Shown: positions 42,711 through 54,212, counted from the stretch's first letter. The stretch: 64,000 nucleotides of DNA from Limnephilus marmoratus (GCA_917880885.1 OU862927.1:22785450-22849449), one strand, 5' to 3'. The notes: generated from the letters alone by a model not told the origin. Numbers and translations are program-made.

Positions 42711-45700
42711 ACAATTCAACAACCTCATGTGATGTATTGCATTAATCAACAGTGAAAATTAGAAAATATCGTAGCCTACCCCTTTAATTTAAAAAGAAAA
42801 TACCGATTACTTATAAAACGGACACACTTGCGACATCTATCGGTTCAAGGTAAATTGAATTCTTGTTGACGATAGGGACCTACAATTAAGGATATTGGGA
42901 TCAGTATTAATAAAAAAACCACAGATGGTATTAAAAATCGTCACGTGAAACCAACAGCCAATCAGGTAGAGGCAGAAAGTTTATTTAAAAGGAAGAAAAA
43001 AAAACCATTATATTTTATTACCCTCGAATAAACGCTGAGTTATTGGTGAGTACATCGAAGTTCATACCTAAACACATGTCAAATTTTAAATTAATGTGGA
43101 ATTAGGTGAGAAAGGGACGGAATTTGGAGGATGACCCATATGAAGTAATAAAAATTGACATATATTTAAGGGCCGAAGTGGAATTTTCTCCTATAAAAAA
43201 TGTGGAAAATAACATAAAAAGTAGTAGTATATAGAAAATGAAATTTTCTAAGAGGTGACATACATCGAAGACGAAACGGGGGGTAGTAAAAAAGAAAATA
43301 AAGACAATTAAAAGATGATTCCGTAAGGAAAACTCATGAAAATTCAGAAGTATCGATGGAAACAATAAATTTGGCTTGGAATGTAACTAATCATATAATT
43401 GTGGAAAGCTACATGAGAATGAATGAGGAAAATCAAAAAAAGAACATCGTGAATAAGAGGAAAATAAGAGAAAATATGAAAATTCAAGTCTACGACATAA
43501 GTAGAGACAATACAGTTTAAAATTGAATTGATCCATATAGGTGGCATAAGAATAAGAAGGAATTTAGAAAAAAGAAAATTGGAAAACGCATATTAAAAGT
43601 TTTGGCATGAGTTTGTTCATGTTCTGGTAGCGATAAACAAAATTGAGAATTATATACAGTCTATTGAAGACGTACCTATTATATTTTGAGAAAAAAAAAG
43701 GATACGAAAATCATGAAGTTCAAGCTAATTTTGTATGACCAACAGACAAAGGAATGAGGGGCATTTTGACGTAATATCGCCGGTCCGATCCTGGAAAAAT
43801 GTTTAAACGAGATAGGGCATGAACAAAGTCATGAAAGGTGGACCTAACGACAGTTAAACAAAAATGACAGAATCGATATATGAAATCTCGAGTTGTTAGA
43901 GGTTAAATTCGTGGATCAAAGATAGCTTAGATAGGCCATTCTAATCCTGGGAAGGGTATATAGGCTAGGACATGGGTCATTTGAGAGATCAATCGTCGGA
44001 TTATCAAACGTGGAAGTTACGTGACGTTTAAAGCGGTTATTAATTGAAAAATTTTCTAAGTGTTATAAATTTTATGACTCTGCAATAATTGGAGTCAAGT
44101 CAATAGAAGTGATTTTGGACTTAGTATAATCTAGTGTTAGATAAAATGCATTTTAACAGAAAGTTCTAAGTGTCTAAGGTTTGGTATTAAATTCAGTGTA
44201 AGAAATTAGTACCATTAATAATAATTAATTAGATTCAGTGAGGTGATAAAATCATAAATTTAAATTGTGTTGGTGGAAAGTGTTGTGTTGTATTTGGCAA
44301 ATTTAAAAGCAGTGTTTAGTTAAATTTTAGGACTTAATACTTGAAAAAAAAAAAATCATATCAATAATAGTTCCTTAAATAAAGTGCAAATCGAACGTAA
44401 TAATTTATCACAGGATAAATCTAGTGTTAGATAAAATAATAATAATAGATATGGACTTTAGAATAAATAATACAAATAATTAAATTGCCGTTAAATGAGA
44501 TTGTGGTAACTTAATAATACTAATTATTTCGGAAAGCTTAAATAAATAGTAAAATACGTTATCTTATTGCAAAATAAAAAAGGTTCAGTGACAAACAAAA
44601 ATAAAAATAATAAATCTCTTATTTCGTAAATAATCGTGAAGTGGTTATTGCTTAAAAATTATAATTTAAACGGAGTGTTATTTTAACGATGGAATAATTA
44701 TAATAATAAATCTGGAGGTTGAAATAAATAATAAATAAATAAGCATGATAATAATCTGTTCGGTATTTAGTTGTATAACGCTTTGTTGCTAAATAAAAGT
44801 ACGGTGGGAAAACGAACACAAAATAAGTAATTAATTGTTAAATTTAATTTAAAAAGTGTTAAGTTAACCAACGAGATTTGAAATAAAATGCAGTTAGAAC
44901 GATAAACATCATTTAATTTAGATAGATTAAACGGGAATAAAATAAAATTGAAGTCGGAAAAATTTTATTTGAATTTAGTTGATAACATAAGAATGGGTAT
45001 TAGGTAAGGAAAACATAACAAGGTTTTACCGTGTAGCTCCCGGGTGAGAAAAAAACCTTAAAGGGGTAAGTTTTATTAAAAAAAATAAAAATAAAAATTT
45101 TCAGGCGCCAAGGAGAGAGCGGTATGCAGCAAACAGTTGGTATTTGAATTAATTTTATAACAAGATATTACTTGCTTAATATGTGATATGTACCTATATT
45201 AAAATATTATATATAAAATAGATATATTTATATATATGTATATTATATATATTTATATATATATATTCCAAGAAAGTTTAATCAAAAAGAAACACACTTA
45301 TATTAAAAAGTAAAGGTATCGATCTCGAATGCCTATCTTTGAATTTATCCGTAACTATTTAAAATAGTTATGTGTCCAAGTCAAAGTTTTGTATTTATTT
45401 TAGTATATGTACTATTTATTATAACTTCAGCTAATATAAAATGATCAAAAAATGAGTTATGATATTAGAATTTATCTCAACTTAAATATAATTGTATATA
45501 TCAGTATATTTATTTATCGATACAAAATATATATGTATATATATATATATATATATGTATTATGACTATATTTAGCGGGGAATAGATTAGACATTTGCGA
45601 AAAAGAAATTACCATTATTAAATTCAAAAGGAAAAAAAAAAATTTTGAACCATATAAGCTCGCGTTCAAGGATGTTCCAAAAGTAAACAAATGTCACTCG

Positions 45701-46069
45701 TTGAATCTAGGTCACGAAGCCAGCGGGAATGTTTACATAATTGAAATTGTTTATAAAACAATTCGGTCATTGGGGCACTGGGTCAGATGCTTTTAAAGGA
45801 AGATGTACCTGGGTCTTTAATAGGTGGTTGACAGGTATTAGTATTATAGTAGGTTAGGTTATTATATAGGTTATTATATATTTATTAGGTAGTTGACGGG
45901 TATTAGTATAGGTATTAACTTTTAGAATGGGACAAAGCCATGAAATTGCGCAATTATAGAAAAGTTTTAACACAATCTTTAATTTGAATATGAAGAGATT
46001 ATTTTTGGATTAAACAATTTGAAAATAAATAGATTTATTATAAGCTAGTCAAATAATAGGTACATCAAA
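42711..46069. other. A-rich, purine-skewed DNA without recognised genes
   Basis: The plus strand is visibly richer in A and G than in T and C from about 43000 to 44900. The longest open frames (about 87 codons) are unremarkable. Short echoes occur, for example aatctagtgttagataaaat at about 44128 and 44417. AT dinucleotide tracts are at 45205-45265 and 45525-45560. An aataaac and tttaaaag pair near 42980-43032 could belong to an LTR, but no second LTR was found. Confidence 0.45.
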
Positions 46070-46385
46070 CATTTGGAAAATCACGGGTTAGTTTAGGAGT
46101 GTATTGAAGAATTACATGGAATATTCGAGGAGAAAATTATAGAACAATTACTCTCGTAAGTATCAATCATTTACATGAAACAGTTGACAAATCACGGGAT
46201 AGTCAAATAGAAGAGTATTGAAGAATTACAAGGAAGATTCGAGTAAAATTTTGTGGAGTAATTACTCTCATAGACATCAATCATTTACAAGAAGCAGTTG
46301 AAAAATCACGGGATAGCCTAATAAAAAGTATCAATCATTTACATGAGACAACTGGAAAATCACGGGATAGTAAAAAATTTTACCA
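46070..46385. repeat. Tandem repeats containing AAATCACGGGATAG
   Basis: gaaaatcacgggttagttta, acaaatcacgggatagtcaa, aaaaatcacgggatagccta and gaaaatcacgggatagtaaa recur, with tatcaatcatttacatgaaa between them. The first two units are about 115 bp, the last about 60 bp. Confidence 0.85.
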
Positions 46386-46389
46386 AAAG

Positions 46390-47994
46390 TTGAACCTTGG
46401 GGAAAAATTTAGAAAACAGTTCAACAATGGGAGGCAGTGGTCGCTCCTTAAAAAAACCAAGGACCATTAACCAAACACATAATAGAGATGGCAATCTCTT
46501 AAATAAAATTGTCAACCAAACAAATCAAAAAGCTTGGAATTTTCGGCACTCCAGAACAAACCGAGATAATTTCTTAATCTATTAGTATTTATTAATATGA
46601 CCCACTATTATCATGTATATATTCGGTCATCGGCTAAGGTTTTGTGCAGAACTCCTTTTCACGAAATCCGAGCTAGGAATTTGAGACTAGCTAGCCTCAA
46701 ATTGCGAGTTATAATCCTTCCCAAATGTAAGTTTACATATATATCTTTTTATGTACTGTACATTGATTGATGTGGACCCGCTTACAGCTAGCGTTTTAGA
46801 CTCGACAGAGTTACTCTCACATCATTTTCTGTACGTGGAGTAAGGATTCACGACCCGTAACTCTACACAACACCGTGAGTATACGATTGCACATAGGACG
46901 AAACCGGTTCGCCCTAAGTAAATAGTAGACCCTGGAGGAGTAGGAATTTGGGGGTATCTAGGCTCAGATGACGACCGGAAGGCAGTGCATGATGGCAAGA
47001 GGAAGGACGGTTAGGACGCGATAACTTAGGTATCAATTAACCGATCCGCGCCAGAAGATTGTGCGAATTTCTAGTAAGAATCTGATCACCTGGTTTACTT
47101 GTAGGAGGATAGGAGCCAAATTTTCGGCAGAAAAAGGGTATTCTGAGTTCGTCTAATATGCAATCTATTAATTACATTAACCTACTAAAACCATCTTTAT
47201 ATGTACCTTATAGCAGCTGAATCATAGTGGAGGGGAGCCAGGCAGACATAAAACAATCATAATCAAATTTACTAACAATTGAACCATTTGAGTCATTCTT
47301 AATTATCTGTTCATTTAAACATGCGTATTTTCGATTAGTACAGTTTATTTACGAGTTCGTTAGGATGTATGGAAACATAATAAGCGACGGAGGAAAGTTA
47401 GCTCATTTAGAGAAATTATTTAAAGTTATATTTGCAAGGAAGAGACCAGTACAGTTTGAAACTCAACGCTCTGTTTAGAATCAAAGGGTTACCACAAAAA
47501 TGAAAATAATTAAAGTCCCATATCATAAATCAAAAAAATTACACAACGTTTGATGGAGTTTAATTACAACATAAATACGAAAATATTTACGTTCAAGGTC
47601 GTAATTAACGTATTAATTAGTTAAGTATACATATCTCTAAAGGTATGTAGTACAAGGGAGCTTTAAGTAGCTTTCTGTAGTTATCAAAGAAAATAAGGGT
47701 CCAATTTTCATGAAGGCTTGTGTGACGTAGGGGAGGAATTTTCCATCCCTACTACACACATGCAAAGCCTTAAAATTTAAATATCAAGTTTAAAAGAAAA
47801 GAAGAAAATATTACACACTGGTGCCAAGTGCGTAGGAGTAAATTAAAAATAAAAGAGGTAGAAAGTAGAAAACATCACACTGTCTTGCCGATGACCAGGA
47901 GAGTTGTGATATAATAATATATATATTTAAAAAAATAGAAACGCAAATTATCACACTCATCACTCCTTTGAAAAGTTATTAAACGTGATTACTA
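46390..47994. other. Unassigned DNA
   Basis: A block at 46610-47110 is less AT-rich and could be part of a decayed element or gene, but all frames are broken and no motif was recognised. No repeat match within the window. Confidence 0.4.
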
Positions 47995-48265
47995 GCAGAC
48001 CCGGCCACACGTTGCTGTGGCTAACGAAACACAACGCCATTACCCAGCCTTTATAAAATCTACACCAGCCGCTTGCCAGCTGCCCGATGCCCGCTGCCTG
48101 AATTAAATTTTTGAATTTCTCTACTATAATAAGCATGTATTATACATATAAACCTTCCTCTTGAATCACCTATTGGTGAAAAAAGCCTGAAAATCCGTTG
48201 CGTAGTTTAAAAGATCTATGCGCACATACATTTTGAGCGACTACATTTTATACTGTGTAATGATG
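47995..48265 (-). mobile_element. Helitron-like element, second family, uninterrupted copy
   Basis: On the minus strand it ends ggcgttgtgtttcgttagcc, acagcaacgtgtggccgggt, CTGCTAG before T. It contains ttataaaggctgggtaatgg and tattatagtagagaaattca. It is the unoccupied counterpart of 50470-51177. Confidence 0.7.
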
Positions 48266-48403
48266 TTAGGTTAGGTTATGGGGTTCATTTATTTTTTTTC
48301 ATCACTTTTAAAGGTTTTCCAAAGGGTTGAATGCCACGTTGTTGAGTTGTCATGGAACAGAGAATTTGATAGAAACGATTACCTCATATTTAGTTCAATT
48401 TGT

Positions 48404-48815
48404 AATTTTTTTTTAAGTGATTCCTCACAAGAGTCTCAGCTGCTCCCGTCTGAAGCCAGTGAGACTATGGCATCCCCAATTGGGGCATGTTGTGAGGCTG
48501 AAGGTTGTGGGAAGGGGAATGAGATTGAGAAGAGAAAGATGGGGAAGTACCTGTCTATTCAGATCTGGTCACCAAACACAGCTAAAGCCATTTCAAGCAA
48601 CGTTTCAATTCTGAATGGTGGTCATACCAATAGTATAACACCAGGGCGATACCAATAGTATATTCCACTCTGGAATATATATTATAATTTTAAATGAATT
48701 AATTGTGAAGTAACACAAATTATTCAAATAAAACTTATTTGCCCACGCCGGGATTCGATCCCGCGACCTTCCGATAGCAGGTAAAAAGCCTTACCGCTAG
48801 ACTACGCCGGCTGTC
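48404..48815 (-). mobile_element. tRNA-headed SINE, head type 2
   Basis: Minus strand starts GACAGCCGGCGTAGTCTAGC and has B-box GGATCGAATCC and CCGGCGTGGGCA. The body is standard; the tail is the T-run at 48404-48416 (plus). A short duplicated ataccaatagtat block occurs near 48630-48660. Confidence 0.9.
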
Positions 48816-48819
48816 TAGC

Positions 48820-49370
48820 TGCCTTTTTGCCCATTAAGGAGCTCATTTATAAAACTATCGTTGCTCCACATTTGGACTACTGCTCTACGATGTTATATTT
48901 GGCCAATGAAGGAAATTTGAACAAACTAGAAGTTATACAAAACAAAGCTATGAGATGTATACTGGGGAAAGGCAAATACGCAAGGATTAATCAGAGAGAG
49001 GAGCTTATTTGGATTCCAATAAAAAAGAGTTAATATGTTAATTTTTGTGCATAAAATTATGAAAAACCAAATGCCAAAATACTTTTAAGGATTAAATTGT
49101 TTTTAACAGAGACATTCATAATTACAAAACAAGAAATATAAACAGAGTTCGATTGCCACAAATAAAGAAATCAAAATCACAGAACTGCCTAATTTACAGA
49201 GGACTAAAGATGTATGATGAAATGCCTGAAAGTATGAAGAATGAAGAAATAATGAATGTATTTAAAAAGAAATGTTTTACTTACTGTAAAAATATTTTAA
49301 TTTATCATATGAAATGTTACATTGTGCTTATTAGTTTATATTCATGTAGTATAAACTAACTCAATAAATA
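48820..49370 (+). mobile_element. 5'-truncated LINE fragment, RT C-terminus
   Basis: Reads LPIKELIYKTIVAPHLDYC, LNKLEVIQNKAMRCILGKGK to 49033, then after a stop, NCLIYRGLKMYDEMPESMKN and KKKCFTYCKNI. It is the same family as 27385-28021. It starts a few bases after the head of the SINE at 48404-48815. One stop and one frameshift break it. Confidence 0.8.
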
Positions 49371-49743
49371 AAATAAAAAATTAATGGCAGTTTAAGAATG
49401 TTTATTGATTGTATTTTTTTTTTATTTCGTCGCTCGACTGAAAATATCACGGCACTGTGCGGCCGCGCGAGAACAGAAAATGATGGATGGCAGTGAAAAC
49501 GGAGAAACTATGATGTCGGGAAGGGGAGCCGGATACACGCGTGATGCGTGGTGCGTGGTGTGTGGAAAGGGGACGGAGAATGAGGTGACGGGTGACGCGG
49601 GTGACGGATGATGACGCGAGATGACGTGTCTTCGCGACTAAATGAATTATGACTATGAATGGTCTACATGCGACCGATGCGATACTGTATTGGATGGGAA
49701 GATTCCAATTATAAAAGTAATTAATTAATACTAACAAGAATTT
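49371..49743. other. Unassigned DNA, GC-richer part 49440-49640
   Basis: Open frames on both strands (68 and 96 codons) reflect acgcgtgatg-type short repeats. No domain. Confidence 0.4.
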
Positions 49744-50154
49744 GACGACCGGCGAAGTCCAGCGGTAAGGCTCTTGACTCGCACACCGGAGGTCGCGGGA
49801 TCGAATCCCGGCGTGGCAAATAAATTTTATTTGATTAATTTGTGTTATTTCACAATCATTTAAAATAATATATCTATTTCATATTTGCGACACATTCCAG
49901 AGTGGAAGATACTCTTAGTATCGCCCTGGTGTATGACCACCATTCAGAATTGTAACGTTACTTGAAATGGCATTAGCCGGGTTTGGTGACCAGATCTGAA
50001 TAGCCAGGTTATTCCCCACCTTCATCTTCCCTATCTCCTTCCCCTCCCCACTACCTTCAGCCTCACAACATACCCCAATTGGGGATGCCATAGACTCACT
50101 GGCTTCGGACGGGAGCAGTTGGGACTCTTGTGCGGTATTCATATAAAAAAAAAG
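49744..50154 (+). mobile_element. tRNA-headed SINE, head type 2
   Basis: Head GACGACCGGCGAAGTCCAGC, B-box GGATCGAATCC, CCGGCGTGGCA, standard body, A-run tail at about 50143-50154. It joins the foldback arm at 50155 directly. Confidence 0.92.
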
Positions 50155-50240
50155 AAAAAGATAATGCTAACAAATTTAAACAAAATGTGAAAAAGATTGG
50201 CACACAGAAAAATAAAAGTCTATCGGTCGCAACTGGGATG
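50155..50240. mobile_element. Foldback element arm (left)
   Basis: gaaaaagataatgctaacaa, atttaaacaaaatgtgaaaa and ggtcgcaactggga follow the order of the foldback arm and the start of its tRNA-like core. The inverted partner is at 52060-52140, so the element may span 50155-52140 with later insertions inside. Confidence 0.6.
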
Positions 50241-50469
50241 AGAATTTTGACAACGAATTTGTCTCGTTAGCTTTTTAACCCTAGAAGCCCAATTATATTT
50301 TGCTATCTAAAAAGTCCAATCATAGGTCAAATTTACCTACATGAATAAATACTCCTGAAAAATAATTTATTCTGTGTAATTTATTATTTTTATCATTCGC
50401 TTTAACTAATTAGAATAATATTTATTCTTTTGAATGTAGCTTTAACTTTGTGGTTATCCATCATTATCA

Positions 50470-50998
50470 TTACATAGTATAAAATGAAGTCGCTCAAAAT
50501 GTATCTGTGCATTGATATTTTAAACTGCGCAACGGATTTTCATGCGGTTTTCACCAATAGATAGAGTGATTCGAGAGAAAGATGTATGTGTATAATGCAT
50601 ACATGACGACCTCCGTAGTCCAGTGGGTAAGACTCTTGACTCACAGTCCGGAGGTCGCGGGTTCAAACCCGGCATGCGCAAATAAATTTTATTTGATTAA
50701 TTTGTGTTATTTCACAATTAATTCATTTAAAATAATATATAGTATATTTGCGGCATGTTATATCGTTGTATCGCCCTGGTGTAAGACCACCATTCAGAAT
50801 TGAAACGTTGCTTGAAAATGGCTTTAGCCGTGTTTGGTGACCAGATCTGAATAGCCAGGTACTTCCCAACCTTCCTCTTCCCCACCTCCTTCCCCTCCCC
50901 ACTACCTTCAGCATCACAATATACCCCAATTGGGGATGCCATAGTCTCACTAGCTCCAGACGGGAGCAGTTGAGATTCTTGTGCGGTTATTCACTGTA

Positions 50999-51038
<40 letters not shown>

Positions 51039-51177
51039 AGAGAAAAGCCGAGAAATTCAAATATTCAATTCAGGCAGCGGGTAGCGGGCAGCAGGCAAGC
51101 GGGTGGTATGGATTTTATAAAGATTGGGTAATGGCGTTGTGTTTCGTTAGCTACAACAGCGTGTGGCTGGGTCTGCT
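50470..51177 (+). mobile_element. Helitron-like element, second family, split by SINE
   Basis: Left part 50470-50604 (tataaaatgaagtcgctcaa, aactgcgcaacggattttca, cagcaccaatag-like) and right part 51034-51177 (ttatagtagagaaaagccga, aatggcgttgtgtttcgtta, gctgggtctgctag) together match 47995-48265 in reverse. CTAG is at the end. Confidence 0.75.
50605..51033 (+). mobile_element. tRNA-headed SINE, head type 1, inserted in Helitron-like element
   Basis: Head GACGACCTCCGTAGTCCAGT with B-box variant GGTTCAAACCC, standard body with a small deletion at the ttccagagtggaag block, A-run to 51007 and a (TA)n tract to about 51033. Confidence 0.92.
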
Positions 51178-51179
51178 AG

Positions 51180-51480
51180 TTATAGATAAATGAAACAATT
51201 TTACTTTGTTTGAACCATTTGTATATTTATTTTATTTGACATAATATCTAGCATTTTTAAATACAATTCCGCAATGTCGGCCTCACTGGGTAGTTCACCT
51301 GTGCTGAGGTATCCATTTTATAAAACAAAGATTTATACATAATACATAAAAAAATATTTATAATTATATTTGTTTAAAGCCGCAAAAAATCCCTTAAAAA
51401 TAATGAATCTATTATCAACAAACAAAAAATATTATCTTACAGCCCAATCATGGATATGTTCCCCTACCCACCCACTCTTC
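51180..51480. other. AT-rich DNA, nothing recognised
   Basis: No supportable feature. Confidence 0.4.
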
Positions 51481-51615
51481 ATTAATCCCTAGCAACGCCT
51501 CCACCCCTACCACAATCCTTAGTAATAATACATTGTTCCCATCCGTTATTTTATAATTGTCCAATCAGTAAACGTTTGCCCTGAGGAAGGAACGGTCGCT
51601 CCGAAACCGGTCGGC
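51481..51615 (+). mobile_element. Penelope-like element 3' end remnant with hammerhead-like motif
   Basis: A C-rich stretch (51465-51530) like the one after the Penelope endonuclease at 53400-53470 is followed by CTGAGGAAGGA ... TCCGAAACCGGTCGG at 51581-51614. This matches the motif order at 53563-53595. Confidence 0.55.
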
Positions 51616-52059
51616 TTTGGAATAATATTTATTTATTAATCTTTGAAAAAACAACAATTACTAATTAATACAAAATTTTGGTACAAATGAGATCCTTTCG
51701 GCTTGCTTCTTTTAAACTAAAAATATAAAAAAAACTTAACCAAATTTTCTTTTTTCCACTAACCAATAAATGTTTTATAACAATTAAACAGTTTTCTATA
51801 ATTATTATTTCTTTATAAACACTTTTCACACACATCATCAACGTACAAAAAGTCTAAACATAGGTCAATTTGACCTACAACAGTACGATAACTCCGATAT
51901 GAAAGGACATACCAAGGCAACATCGCTGTCTCCTGTGGCTCTTGTCGGGTACTAAGTTGGTTCGATCAATTAGGGCAATCGACAGAAGTGTGCGAAGGAG
52001 AAAGCAGATATTTGTTTGCGTATAGGTAAAATTGACATAGATTGGGCTTCTAGGGTTAA

Positions 52060-52140
52060 TTTTAGTCTTGTTCTTTTTCATATTTCGTTTAGATTTGTTA
52101 GTATTATCCACTTCGTCAATGAAATATTACACAAAAGTTA
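52060..52140. mobile_element. Foldback element arm (right, inverted)
   Basis: ttagtcttgttctttttcat, atttcgtttagatttgttag and tattatccacttcgtcaatg are the reverse complement of the arm at 50155-50240 and of 5506-5590. Confidence 0.6.
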
Positions 52141-52351
52141 TTATTATAATTTTTTTTTTTTTGATTTCAATTCGTTACATTTAGGCCAAATACCACAACT
52201 GTTTTCATGAGAATAAAATAAGTTTTCTAAAATCCAATAAAACACATTAATATCTGTTTTCAACTAAAGCTCATTCAATAGCAAATTGTTAGTTTTTTTA
52301 AATATCAGAACAGAAAATAATTTTTTTTTTAAAATGGCCAGTTTATATAAT

Positions 52352-52670
52352 ACTAGCTGGTTCCCGGCATATTCAAAGAAATAAATTGTTTTTCCCTGCA
52401 TGTCTTTCCCGAGCGTCCCCGTTCCCCTCCCGCATCTCCTACCCTCCCGCGTTCCCTTCCACCTTTACCGCCCACCCCCTACCCTCTCCCGCTTTCCGTC
52501 CCGCGTTCAGTATTGTATTCATTTGTATTTAATATTACATGATTGTATTGTATTCAGTCCCAGTACTTTCAGTTTTCAAACAGCTCGCTTGCCACCTATT
52601 ACAATTTTTAATTCAAATTTTAATTTTTCGTACTTAACAAATATTCATTTTTGTATATTACAAGAACAAT
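52352..52670 (-). mobile_element. Helitron-like element, partial
   Basis: Minus strand ends tatgccgggaacc, AGCTAG before T, with the C-rich (minus G-rich) tract at 52410-52505 and cagctcgcttgccacctatt near the far side. The ttactctttcacgc end is missing. Confidence 0.65.
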
Positions 52671-53048
52671 CAATCAAATTTGGCACCTAACGAAGGTTTA
52701 AATATCTATAATTTAAAAAAAAATCCATAAACAATTCTTTTAATAAAAAAAACAGCTGCCTGCTAAATTCAATTTCATCAAAAGAAGTTAAAATAGTCAT
52801 TAGATTTTCTGAAATTATCTAATTTTCTTAATTTTTCTTTCCGTTAGAACCTTCTACAAAGTATTATAAAACTTTTAAAAAAATTCAATTCAATTTATTC
52901 ATTTTTAAAACATTACAAAATAAATTTTCAAAGCGTTTTAAAAGAGATAAAGTATTAATAAAGTATAAAATTATACAAAAAGTATTCTACAAAATACAGA
53001 GTTATACGTATCATTATACATTTTTACCAACAGTGCATAAAGTTTAAA

Positions 53049-53459
53049 GTGTTCCCAAATTATTTGAATGACAAATTTAAAGAAGACGTACTAAGCCACT
53101 CGGGCGTTTATAAAATTAGTTGCAACGATTGTCCAGCGTTCTACATTGGGCAAACGTCACGCAATGTAGAAACTGGAGTAAAGGAACACATAAGATGCCT
53201 AACCAGTTCAGGGTTTTCAGAATTCGCAGAGCACTTAATTAATAAAGACCACACTTTTAACCGGGATACGGGTATTAAAGTCCTACACAAAAATGTGATA
53301 GGCTTAAGATTAAATAATTTAGAGGCATTAGAAATAAAAAAATCAGTAAATACAAAGGCTGAAATCATTAATAAACAACTAAATTTAATATTCAGCCCTA
53401 TTATAAGTATGTTTCCCGTTATCCCACTCGCCCCTCCCCTATTTCCCTCCCACAACTGA
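53049..53459 (+). pseudogene. Penelope-like GIY-YIG endonuclease domain, truncated ORF
   Basis: About 136 codons remain open to the natural stop. The nuclease cuts target DNA for target-primed reverse transcription in complete elements. The frame is undamaged in the remaining part, but there is no RT and no start codon, so this copy cannot act alone. Confidence 0.85.
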
Positions 53460-53562
53460 CGCACTGTCCCACTCTAATTTACTGTCTCTTTCTTTCACAA
53501 TTTGTATATATATATATATATGTGTATTTTCCTGTATTTGTCAGTATTTTTTATATTCAGTC

Positions 53563-53595
53563 CTGATGATGGTACGGAGGTACCGAAACCGGTAG
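53563..53595 (+). ncRNA. Hammerhead-ribozyme-like motif
   Basis: CTGATGA, T, GGTAC-ggag-GTACC, GAAAC, CGGT. The conserved strands (CUGAUGA and GAAA) flank a perfect hairpin, as in the hammerhead core. One extra T between CTGATGA and the stem departs from the strict model, and the outer stems were not resolved. Confidence 0.45.
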
Positions 53596-53696
53596 ACGGA
53601 AAAAAATAACAATAAAGTGATGTAAAACAAAGTGTTTTCTTCTTATTTATTAAGATTCAAACAGATTTAAGCAATTTATACATCAACGAAGTACAA

Positions 53697-53892
53697 TCAT
53701 ACTAACAACAACAAAGCTTGTGGTTTGAATTGTGCTTCATTGATATTAAACATATAGATATTCGAAGTGATTCTATTTAACACCAAGACAGGTCTCCCGA
53801 CTGGTATAACCATTGGCAAGTTAGTTCTGCAATAGCGTGTGTCAATTATTTCAACTTTTGAATTCAGAAACGCCCGGGGTCTCAAAAGTTGC
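53697..53892 (-). repeat. Unassigned open stretch with 23-bp inverted partner at 54673
   Basis: A 62-codon minus frame is present. The end aaacgcccggggtctcaaaagtt (53868-53890; two blocks of a 23-bp match) is the perfect reverse complement of 54673-54695. Beyond it the flanks share cacacgctatt and tgccaatggttat-like words, so two inverted diverged copies of one sequence may flank the palindrome. Confidence 0.5.
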
Positions 53893-53922
53893 GTCTTGCA
53901 ATGAAAATGAGAACTGCATTTA

Positions 53923-54149
53923 AATTTTCGTTATATGTTTTTGGGGTGTTGTGCCGTGTTGCGCTACCTCCTTCTTTAGCCAACGTTTCGGACATCGTTG
54001 CAGTGTCCATCATCAGGGCAGATCCGGCAGATCCGGTAGATCTGCCGGATCTGCCCTGATGATGGACACTGCAACGATGTCCGAAACGTTGGCTAAAGAA
54101 GGAGGTAGCGCAACACGGCACAACACCCCAAAAACATATAACGAAAATG
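53923..54149. repeat. Near-perfect palindrome, about 110-bp arms, 5-bp loop
   Basis: The left arm 53923-54033 and right arm 54039-54148 are reverse complements except for one extra T in a T-run; loop CGGTA at 54034-54038. Each arm contains, outward from the centre, CTGATGATGGACA, TGTCCGAAACGTT (hammerhead-like) and aagaaggaggtagcgcaaca. A 14-bp direct repeat ctgcatttaaattt lies at both outer sides (about 53914 and 54178). Confidence 0.93.
54056..54090 (+). ncRNA. Hammerhead-like motif in right palindrome arm
   Basis: CTGATGA, T, GGACA-ctgcaacga-TGTCC, GAAACG. It has the same layout as 53563-53595 with a different but fully paired stem. Its mirror image lies on the minus strand in the left arm. 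Confidence 0.4.
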
Positions 54150-54212
54150 CTTTTGGCCGTGAAAATCTTAAAACTTATCTGCATTTAAATTTATTTTTTT
54201 AAAAATGATTAT

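Larger units (their letters stand above)
53022..53620 (+). mobile_element. Penelope-like element, C-terminal GIY-YIG endonuclease part
   Basis: The open frame (reading from about 53022 to 53459) contains SGVYKISCNDC, FYIGQTSRNVETGVKEHIRC, FAEHLINKDHTFN and NNLEALEIKKS. GVY...YIGQT is the GIY-YIG nuclease signature; the CNDC pair, the AEH...H pair and the catalytic-type Glu match the Penelope endonuclease fused after the RT. The RT itself is absent (5' truncation). After the stop come a C-rich UTR, an AT run and the hammerhead-like motif at 53563-53595, then acaataaagtg. Confidence 0.9.

Noticed and set aside
43000..47960. LTR retrotransposon spanning this region
   Set aside because: No pair of similar terminal repeats and no gag or pol motif were found.
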